The notes beneath the pieces are model-generated. The model made no database searches. It worked only from the letters and a program-made list of their open reading frames with translations, and was not told the DNA's origin. Source: an uncultured Verrucomicrobiae bacterium (GTDB lineage Bacteria > Verrucomicrobiota > Verrucomicrobiia > Limisphaerales > J093). Taken from it: 47,349 nt of DNA. Position numbers and translations under genes: made by a program. Location of the stretch: positions 1 to 47,349 of the forward strand of contig CALFAV010000021.1 of NCBI GenBank assembly GCA_937946835.1, in the 5' to 3' direction. Below are positions 7,243 to 14,214 of the stretch, piece after piece (position 1 is the first letter of the stretch; every line of letters starts with the position of its first letter).

Positions 7243-10200
7243 ATGATTAGGCCCCCAACGACCTGCTTCCGGCGCGCTCGGCCGTGTGCCTGTTACCAGC
7301 CCGGGGGCTGGAGGTTGCCAGGAAGGCGGGGTGCGGGACTCGGGGTACGGCTGGGAGTGCTCCTGCTGCCACTCGTTGTCCAAGGGGCCACCATCAGCCG
7401 GGTGGGGCTGGACGCAGCCGGCCGTCTGACTGTCCACATTCAATCCGACCCCCGGGTGTACCATCTGCTCTATCGCGGGGACCGGGTGACGGACATCACC
7501 ATTCCAATAGCGATCCTACCGGGGGAGGCGGGCGAACAAACGCTGACCGATCCCGAGCCGGCCCGGGCGGCGGCGCGGTTTTTCCGCGTGCGCACGGTGT
7601 CCCGGAACGCGCCGCTGGACGTGGACGGCGACGGGATGGATGATCTGTTCGAGTGGGAACGACCCTTTTTGAATCCGCTCGATCCCCGGGACGCCGGACT
7701 GGATGAAGACGCGGATGGCCTGAGCAACCTGGAGGAGTACCGCCGCGGGACCGATCCCGCCAGCGCTTCTGCGCTCACCCTGGTCAGCCCCTCCCCGAGC
7801 AGCGGCGAGACCGGGGTTTCAGTGAACCGGGAAACCGTGCTGCGCTTCAGCCGTCCGCTGGCCGCCGACGCTGCGTTCCCGGCCGGTGTTCTGGATGCCG
7901 TCGCTGCCGGTCGCCGCCTGCTCACGCGGCCGGAGCTCAGCTCGGACCGCCGCATGGTCACGCTGTTTTACCTCGAACCGATGCCCGGCAGTGCCCGGGT
8001 GCGCGTGGAACTGGATGGTAACGCCGTCCGCGACAGTGCCGGCCAACCGGTGGACGCTGACGGTGACGGCCAGCCCGGGGGACGGCTGGTCATCACCTTT
8101 ACCACCGCCGGCCTGACGCCCATGCCGGGCACGGCGGTGCTCGGGCGGGTGTTCGCCTCCGAGCCGGTCCCCGGGCCGGGGGGCGCGTTTCTCAACCGCC
8201 CCCTGGCCGGCGTGACCGTGACGGTGGACGGTGCGGAGGAAACCCTGCGCGCGGTCACCGATGCCGAGGGGCGCTTCCGCCTCGAGCCCTGTCCGGCGGG
8301 CGATTTTTTCGTTCACGTGGACGGCCGCACCTCCCCGGAGAGCCGGTGGCCCGGGGGAGATTACTATCCGTTCGTTGGCAAACGCTGGCAGGCCCGGGCC
8401 GGGCGCACGGACAACCTGGCCGGTGGCAGCGGGGAAATCTTCCTGCCCCTGATCCGGGCCAACACGCTTCAGCCGGTCAGCCCCACCGAGCCGACGCTGG
8501 TCACCTTTCCACCGGAAGTCCTGGCGGCCAACCCGGCGCTGGCCGGCGTGGAACTGCAGGTGCCGGCCAACGCCTTGTTCAACGAGCAGGGGGTCCGGGG
8601 CGGCCGGGTGGGCATCGCGCCCGTGGCCCCGGATCGTCTGCCCGAACCGCTGCCGCCGGGACTGAACTTCCCGCTGGTCATCACCGTGCAGACCGACGGG
8701 CCCCAGAACTTCGACCGCCCGGTCCCCATTCGTTTCCCCAACCTGCCCGACCCGCTCACCGGTCAACCGCTGCCGCCCGGGGCCAAGAGCGCGCTCTGGA
8801 GCTTCAACCATGACACCGGCGAGTGGGAGATTGCCGGCCCGATGACGGTGACGGCCGACGGTCGGTACATCGAGACCGATCCGGGGGTGGGCATCCGGCA
8901 ACCCGGCTGGCACGGCAGCCAACCGGGCACGCAGATGGCTGCCGGCGGCGGCCCCAAGCCGGACTGCCCGGGTTTCGGGTGGGGGGACGCCTGGGACGTG
9001 GGCAAGGCGGCCTTCGACTGCGTGAAGAACATGACCCGGGTGCTCCAGTTGATCTCCATCGCCGTCGAGAGCATCAACGAAATCAAAACCGTTGCCAGCA
9101 GCATCACCACTCTGCGGGACAAGTACCGCGCCGGTCAGCTCGACAAGGAGGCCCTCAAGGCCGGGTTGGAACTGCTCAAGGCCCCCAAGGACAATGCGGT
9201 CAACGCCTTCGAGGTGCTCACGGCCCAGAACCCGGTTTCCAAAGCGCTGGACGTGGCCAAATGCGCCAGCGGCCTGATCAAGGTCCTCTTTGAAAAGCTG
9301 TGCAACAACCGGAATTGCCTGGGCCGGGTGATCAAATTCGTCTGCGAAGTGCTCACGCCCGCCGTGAACCTCACGGACACCTTGATCCAAAAGGCCGGGG
9401 ACCTGGAAAAATCCCTCCGCTCCGCCCCGCTGGCCGCGGTGTGCGCATCCTTCGACACCCTGATCGCCATGACCACGCTGCCCGGCGTTCAGCGGCAGCT
9501 TCAACGCCCCAGACCGCACGCCGACCCGGACCCCGAGATTTTGGCCGTAATGGACACCTTGCTCCGGGATACGGACCGGTACATCGCCGACCTGACCTTC
9601 GTGGCCGACGGGTTGGAACCGGTGCGCGAAGTGCAACACCTGCTCCAGCGGGCCCAGGACCAGGCCGTGGAGGTCTTGACCGACCTGGGCGGTTTCCGCA
9701 ACGCGTATTACCGGCTCACCCTTGGCGGAGCGGAGCAGCGCGGCCGCTTCAACGCGGACGGCACCCTCAGTCTGCGCCTGCCGGCGGACACGCCGTATGT
9801 GCTCGAGGTGTACGTGCCCCGGTTCAACGCCCTGGCCGTCTCGCGGGGGGTGACCGCCCCGGTGGGCCGCGCCGGCGAGTTCGCCCCGTTCCAACTGGAG
9901 TTCCTGGACGACGCGCCGGATGCGGACAACGACGAACTGCCCGACGCGGCTGAGCCGGTGATCGGCACCGCCCCCACCAATCCCGATTCGGACGGGGACG
10001 GCCTGCTCGACATGGCGGAATTGCTGCAAGGCTCGGATCCGCTCAGCGGATTGCCCGTGGCCACCGGCATCCTCGCCTCCCTGCCGTTGCCGGGGCAGGC
10101 GCAGGACCTCTGCGGCGGCGAGAACCTGCTGCTGGTCGCCCTGGGGGATCCCGGCGTGGCGGTCGTCAACCTGGCCCAGGGGCTGGACCCGGTGCTGGTC

Positions 10201-12312
10201 GCGGTGTTGGACACCCCGGGCACCGGCCACGCCGTGGCCTGCGGCGCCCGTTACGCCGCGGTCGCCGATGGCCCGGCGGGCGTGGCCGTGCTGGACCTCC
10301 AGGCTGCCGGCGGGCCGGCGGTGGTGCGCCAGGTGCGGGTCGGCGGGGCCGTGCGAGCGGTCGCCGTTGCCGCCGGTTTGGCCGTCGCCGGCACGTCCCC
10401 CGGGGAGGTGGTGGCGTTTGACCTGGTTTCGGGACTGGTGCTCTCGCGGCTGGCCCTTGGTCCGGCGCAGATCGAAGACCTGGGATTTGCCGGGGACCAC
10501 CTTTACGTGCTGGTGGCCGGCACCCTGCACGTGCTCGAGTGGGCGGAGGGCGAGCTGCTCCGACTCGGTTCGGCCAATTCACCCGGCACCCCCAATTCCA
10601 GTCACGGCCGCGCGCGTCTGTTTGTGGGCGGCGGTCTGGCCTACCCGGTCCACAATCGGGGGTACAACACCCTGGACGTGTCCGACCCGGCCGCCCCGCG
10701 GCTGCTCACGCACCGGCCCACCGCGCAGTTCGGCTGGAAGCAAATCGTGCTCAACGGCTCCGGCCTGGGCATCGCCACCGTCAGTCCCAATTCGACCTTT
10801 GATGGCCCGCACCACGTCTCGCTCTACGACGTGCGCGATCCGGCGGTGGTGAACGCCTTCCTGGCCGAATTCCCCACCCCCGGCGTGGCGCGCGCCGTGA
10901 CGCTTCACCACGGCCTGGCTTACGTGGCCGATCACACCGCCGGACTGCACGTGCTCAACTACCTGGCCTACGACAACCGGGGTCGGCCACCCGCCATCCG
11001 CCTCACCGGCCGCTTCCCGGCGGGCCGTGCCAGCGAAGGCGAGCTGAAAGGGGTCACCGCCGAGGTGAACGACGATGTCCAGGTGCGCCAGGTCGAGTTT
11101 TATCTCAATGGCGCGCGGGAGTTCACCGACGGCAGTTTTCCCTTTGAATTCCGCTTCCTCGTCCCGTCCCTGGCAGACGGCGCGGACCGCTTCACCCTCC
11201 GTGCCCGAGCCGTGGACACCGGGGGCAATGCCGCCTGGTCCGAGGAACTGGCCGTGCAAATCGTGCCCGACGCCACCCCGCCCCGCCTGGTCCGCACCGT
11301 CCCGGCGGCCGGCGCGTGGGTCGGCCGAATCTCCCGCGTGGCCCTGTTTTTCAATGAACCCCTTGCCGAGGACACCCTCGCGCCCGCCGCCCTGCGGCTC
11401 CTGGGCACCGGACCGGACCAGGTGCTCGGTACCGCAGACGACGTCACCATGCCGGTCACCCTCTTGCCACAGCGCGAACTGCGTGCCGTGTTCCTGGACC
11501 ATGCCGGTGACCTGCCGCCGGGCCGGTACCGGGTGGAGGCGGCCGCCACGCTCACTGACCTGGCGGGCAATCACCTGCCCGCGCCCCTGGCCTTCGAGTT
11601 TCGTGTGTTTGCGTTCGAGGACGCCGACGGCGACGGCCTGCCGGACGAGCTCGAACCCACGCTTGGTTACGACCCCACCCGCGCCGATTCCAACGGCAAC
11701 GGCATCCCCGACGGCGAGGAGGACCTCGACGGTGACGGCCTGACCAACAGCTTCGAGCTCCTGCGCTCGCTCACCGATCCGCTCCGGGCTGACACCGACG
11801 TCAACGGCATCCCGGACCAACACGAAGACCCGGATGGGGACGGGCTGCTGAACCTTCGCGAACAGGCCGCCGGCACCGATCCGCGCCTGGCCGACACCGA
11901 TGGGGATGGATGGAACGACGAGGCCGAACTCAGCGGCGGCAGCCATCCCCTGGACCCGCGTTCGGTCCCGCGCCTGTATGTCCTGGCGCAACCGCCCCTG
12001 CGCGTGTTGCGGTCGGGCGTTCCCGCTCCGGGCGAGCCGCCGTTTAACATCTTCCGGGCTCGTCCTCCGGTCCTTGCCCTGCGCCCCGGCACCCCGGGGC
12101 CCGGGGAATTACCGTTCAACCTCCTCCGGGCCATGCCACCCACCCTGGTCTTGCGCGCCAGCGTCCCCGGGCCGGGGGAGCTGCCCTTCAACTCCTTTTT
12201 GGCCCGGCCGCCATCACAGGTGCTCCGCCCCGGCGTGCCCGGCGCCGGGGAACCGCCGTTCCATACCATTTGGGGCCGGCCTCCGGTCGAGGTCCGGTTC
12301 GCCAATCCCTAA
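7243..12312 (+). CDS. Giant secreted modular protein with thrombospondin-3, Ig-like and beta-propeller modules
   Basis: 1,689 residues. The N-terminus has a long basic region then a hydrophobic core (LGVLLLPLVVQGA, about 37-49), consistent with secretion. Modules in order: a calcium-binding thrombospondin-3-like stretch (DVDGDG, 127-175), a Big_5/Ig-like domain (about 180-285), a carboxypeptidase-regulatory-like domain (300-375), an unusual cysteine-containing helical region (about 566-830), a second DSDGDG stretch (890-935), an LVIVD-type beta-propeller (938-1246), Ig-like and Big_5 domains (1247-1460), four more D-rich calcium-loop repeats (1462-1570) and four 24-residue tandem repeats (1584-1679). 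Probably a calcium-stabilised adhesin or surface protein. No sorting signal is recognised. The glycine-rich protein gene follows after 20 nt. Confidence 0.8.
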   Translation: MIRPPTTCFRRARPCACYQPGGWRLPGRRGAGLGVRLGVLLLPLVVQGATISRVGLDAAGRLTVHIQSDPRVYHLLYRGDRVTDITIPIAILPGEAGEQTLTDPEPARAAARFFRVRTVSRNAPLDVDGDGMDDLFEWERPFLNPLDPRDAGLDEDADGLSNLEEYRRGTDPASASALTLVSPSPSSGETGVSVNRETVLRFSRPLAADAAFPAGVLDAVAAGRRLLTRPELSSDRRMVTLFYLEPMPGSARVRVELDGNAVRDSAGQPVDADGDGQPGGRLVITFTTAGLTPMPGTAVLGRVFASEPVPGPGGAFLNRPLAGVTVTVDGAEETLRAVTDAEGRFRLEPCPAGDFFVHVDGRTSPESRWPGGDYYPFVGKRWQARAGRTDNLAGGSGEIFLPLIRANTLQPVSPTEPTLVTFPPEVLAANPALAGVELQVPANALFNEQGVRGGRVGIAPVAPDRLPEPLPPGLNFPLVITVQTDGPQNFDRPVPIRFPNLPDPLTGQPLPPGAKSALWSFNHDTGEWEIAGPMTVTADGRYIETDPGVGIRQPGWHGSQPGTQMAAGGGPKPDCPGFGWGDAWDVGKAAFDCVKNMTRVLQLISIAVESINEIKTVASSITTLRDKYRAGQLDKEALKAGLELLKAPKDNAVNAFEVLTAQNPVSKALDVAKCASGLIKVLFEKLCNNRNCLGRVIKFVCEVLTPAVNLTDTLIQKAGDLEKSLRSAPLAAVCASFDTLIAMTTLPGVQRQLQRPRPHADPDPEILAVMDTLLRDTDRYIADLTFVADGLEPVREVQHLLQRAQDQAVEVLTDLGGFRNAYYRLTLGGAEQRGRFNADGTLSLRLPADTPYVLEVYVPRFNALAVSRGVTAPVGRAGEFAPFQLEFLDDAPDADNDELPDAAEPVIGTAPTNPDSDGDGLLDMAELLQGSDPLSGLPVATGILASLPLPGQAQDLCGGENLLLVALGDPGVAVVNLAQGLDPVLVAVLDTPGTGHAVACGARYAAVADGPAGVAVLDLQAAGGPAVVRQVRVGGAVRAVAVAAGLAVAGTSPGEVVAFDLVSGLVLSRLALGPAQIEDLGFAGDHLYVLVAGTLHVLEWAEGELLRLGSANSPGTPNSSHGRARLFVGGGLAYPVHNRGYNTLDVSDPAAPRLLTHRPTAQFGWKQIVLNGSGLGIATVSPNSTFDGPHHVSLYDVRDPAVVNAFLAEFPTPGVARAVTLHHGLAYVADHTAGLHVLNYLAYDNRGRPPAIRLTGRFPAGRASEGELKGVTAEVNDDVQVRQVEFYLNGAREFTDGSFPFEFRFLVPSLADGADRFTLRARAVDTGGNAAWSEELAVQIVPDATPPRLVRTVPAAGAWVGRISRVALFFNEPLAEDTLAPAALRLLGTGPDQVLGTADDVTMPVTLLPQRELRAVFLDHAGDLPPGRYRVEAAATLTDLAGNHLPAPLAFEFRVFAFEDADGDGLPDELEPTLGYDPTRADSNGNGIPDGEEDLDGDGLTNSFELLRSLTDPLRADTDVNGIPDQHEDPDGDGLLNLREQAAGTDPRLADTDGDGWNDEAELSGGSHPLDPRSVPRLYVLAQPPLRVLRSGVPAPGEPPFNIFRARPPVLALRPGTPGPGELPFNLLRAMPPTLVLRASVPGPGELPFNSFLARPPSQVLRPGVPGAGEPPFHTIWGRPPVEVRFANP
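11992..12279 (+). repeat. Four in-frame 72-bp repeats at the C-terminus
   Basis: Four consecutive 24-residue units start with PP and share the pattern PPxxxLRxxxPxPGExPFN, ending in R-A-x or similar. The copies differ enough at DNA level to be old. A fifth partial unit (PPVEVRFANP) ends the protein. Confidence 0.85.
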
Positions 12313-12332
12313 CCCGACAACCCGTACCACGC

Positions 12333-13505
12333 ATGAAAACCACCCTCCCTTCCCTCCTCACCCTGGCCGCCCTGTGGGCCGTAGCACCGGCGGGCCTCGC
12401 CCAGGCCTTCGACTCCGGCAGCAACGGCTCGTACGGCCCGATCGCCGTGACCACCGCCGACGTGACCCTGGAGCTGCCACCCGACGGCGTGTTCCACGCC
12501 ACCACCGTCACCATCAACAGTGGGCGCACGTTGCGTTTCAAGCGCAACGCGCTCAACACCCCCGTCGTGATCCTCGCCACGGGTGATGTCACCATTGCCG
12601 GCCGGCTGGATGTGTCCGGTTCCCGCGGCTCCTCGACCGCCGCCGGATTCGGGGGTCCCGGCGGATTTGACGGCGGCACGCCCGGCAGCGCGGGTACACC
12701 CCCCGGCGACGGCCACGGCCCCGGCGCCGGGGCGGGGGGTACGAATACCCGAAACGCTGATGGCGCCGGCCAGGGAGCCTACGCCGCTGCCATAACCGGC
12801 GTGGGCGAGAGCACCCGGCACGGCGCACCCTATGGCAGTGCCCTGCTTATCCCCATTTTGGGCGGCTCGGGTGGCGGAGGTTCCGGAGGTACACCCGGGG
12901 TCGGCGGCGGGGGCGGCGGTGGGGCGGTATTGATTGCGTCCAACACTCGGATACATCTCACGGGCCAGATTGATGCCGACGGTGCCTACTGGTCGGGCAA
13001 TGCTCTCAACGGAGGTAGTGGCGGCGCGGTGCGCTTGGTGGCCCCGGTGGTGTCCGGGTCGGGTACCATCTTCGTCCGGGGCGCCGAAGGGGGTGCTGGC
13101 AGCGCCGGTCTTGGTCGCATCCGCGTTGACACACTGGATCGCTCCCAGATGAATTTCAATTTCGTGCCGAACTCCAGCGTGGCCGTGGGATCCCTGCTGC
13201 TTGTCCAACCCACACCCCTGCCGCGCCTGGATCTGGTGGAAGTGGCCGGTCGGGCGGTGGCGGTCGGTTCCGGCCCGGTGCAGGTCCTCCTGCCGTTTGG
13301 CGCGCCGGCCCAGCAAACCATCAAGGTCCGGGCGCAAGACTTTAACCAGGTGGTGCCGGTCCGGGTGGTACTCACCCCGGAAAGCGGCGCGGCCCGGCGC
13401 TACGATTTGGAAATCAACAACGCCGCCACCAACCCGGCCGAGGCCACGGTGACGGTCGAGTTTCCGGTCAACACCGCCACCCACGTGGCAGTTTGGACCC
13501 GATAG
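12333..13505 (+). CDS. Secreted glycine-rich protein
   Basis: 390 residues with a clear signal peptide (MKTTLPSLLTLAALWAVAPAGLAQA, cleavage near 23-25). Residues 30-95 look beta-helical (VTTADVTLELPPDGVFHATTV, then VVILATGDVTIAGRLDVSG). A long glycine/serine-rich stretch follows (about 95-205) with a run of eight glycines. The C-terminal half has FGAPAQQTIKVRA and a final beta-domain. Proteins of this shape are typical of verrucomicrobial and myxobacterial secretomes, but the function is unknown. It lies 20 nt after the giant protein, probably co-transcribed, and is followed by an intrinsic terminator. Confidence 0.85.
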   Translation: MKTTLPSLLTLAALWAVAPAGLAQAFDSGSNGSYGPIAVTTADVTLELPPDGVFHATTVTINSGRTLRFKRNALNTPVVILATGDVTIAGRLDVSGSRGSSTAAGFGGPGGFDGGTPGSAGTPPGDGHGPGAGAGGTNTRNADGAGQGAYAAAITGVGESTRHGAPYGSALLIPILGGSGGGGSGGTPGVGGGGGGGAVLIASNTRIHLTGQIDADGAYWSGNALNGGSGGAVRLVAPVVSGSGTIFVRGAEGGAGSAGLGRIRVDTLDRSQMNFNFVPNSSVAVGSLLLVQPTPLPRLDLVEVAGRAVAVGSGPVQVLLPFGAPAQQTIKVRAQDFNQVVPVRVVLTPESGAARRYDLEINNAATNPAEATVTVEFPVNTATHVAVWTR

Positions 13506-13562
13506 GCGGGAGCGGGCGGGTCCGGTGGGAGCTTGTGACCAGCACGGCCGGAGGGCGATCGC

Positions 13563-13595
13563 GGGCTTCGGTTCGTCCGTAACCGGCCCTTTTTT
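13563..13595 (+). terminator. Intrinsic terminator of the secreted-protein operon
   Basis: GGGC-TT-CGGTT pairs with AACCG-GCCC around the loop CGTCCGT (a TT bulge on the left arm) and is followed directly by six T residues at 13590-13595. It lies 58 nt past the stop of the glycine-rich protein gene and is the clearest rho-independent terminator in the window. Confidence 0.75.
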
Positions 13596-13756
13596 CGCGT
13601 TCGCTCCCGGAGCTTCCCAGCGCCCCACTCGGGGCGCCCCGGAACATCGCGGCGGCTGACGGAAGCACCTCACTGCAGAAGTCCCGGCCCCCCGCCGGGA
13701 GCGCGGGGAACCGTCCAGACCCGGGGAGCGGGCGATGCCTGGGTGCCGGGTGCCGG

Positions 13757-13802
13757 AAAGTACGAAAATTTTCGTTGACAACTACGAAGTTCATCGTACT
13801 TT
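13757..13802 (+). promoter_or_regulatory. blaI-type promoter with two operator dyads
   Basis: The promoter TTGACA (13775-13780), 16-nt spacer, TACTTT (13797-13802) lies 10 nt before the ATG. Two dyads of the same design overlap it: TACGA-N6-TCGTT at 13761-13776 and TACGA-N6-TCGTA at 13783-13798, centres 22 bp apart (about two helical turns). The first contains the perfect palindrome ACGAAAATTTTCGT. BlaI/MecI repressors bind such dyads as dimers, so autoregulation is expected. Confidence 0.75.
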
Positions 13803-13812
13803 CACCCCCGAC

Positions 13813-14214
13813 ATGGCCCGACGCTCTCCTCCCCCCAAGCTGCCCCGCCCCACGGACGCGGAACTGGCCATCCTGCGCGTGCTCTGGCAGCGCGGACCCA
13901 GCACCGTGCGCGCCGTGCACACCGAGTTGAGCCGCACCCAGTCCGTGGGCTACACCACCGTGCTGAAGCTGCTGCAGATCATGACCGCCAAGGGCCTGGT
14001 CCGGCGCGAGGAAGCCGGCCGGCAACATGTCTATGAGCCCCGTCTCAGCGAGGACCAGACCCAGCGCCAGGTGGTCGAGCACGTCCTGGATCGGGTCTTT
14101 GGCGGGGCCGCGCACAAACTGGTGCTGCAGGCGCTTTCGGCCCGTCGGGCCGCGCCGGAGGAACTGGCCGAAATCCGCCGGCTGCTCAACGACCTGGAGA
14201 AAGGCAACCCATGA
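13813..14214 (+). CDS. BlaI/MecI/CopY-family transcriptional repressor
   Basis: 133-residue penicillinase-repressor-family protein. The winged helix spans about residues 14-82: PTDAELAILRVLWQRGPSTVRAVH, then the recognition segment SVGYTTVLKLLQIMTAKGLVRREEAGRQHVYEP. The C-terminal helices (about 83-130) form the dimerisation and cleavage region of the family. The start is the ATG giving MARRSPPPKLPRPTDAEL; extending upstream would run through the promoter. The stop overlaps the M56 gene by 4 bp (ATGA, 14211-14214), the usual repressor-sensor pairing. The signal is expected to come from proteolysis by the M56 partner, as in BlaR1-BlaI. Confidence 0.92.
   Translation: MARRSPPPKLPRPTDAELAILRVLWQRGPSTVRAVHTELSRTQSVGYTTVLKLLQIMTAKGLVRREEAGRQHVYEPRLSEDQTQRQVVEHVLDRVFGGAAHKLVLQALSARRAAPEELAEIRRLLNDLEKGNP

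Larger units (their letters stand above)
13506..13812. other. Intergenic region with terminator and twin operator
   Basis: 307 bp without a gene. The left part holds the intrinsic terminator at 13563-13595. The right end holds the blaI-type promoter and operators (13757-13802). The stretch between is GC-rich and shows nothing recognisable. Confidence 0.7.

Noticed and set aside
7819..10530. A 903-codon open frame antisense to the giant secreted protein
   Set aside because: Histidine/glycine/arginine-rich translation without any domain; typical of the complementary frame of a very GC-rich gene. The sense frame has a signal peptide and recognisable modules.
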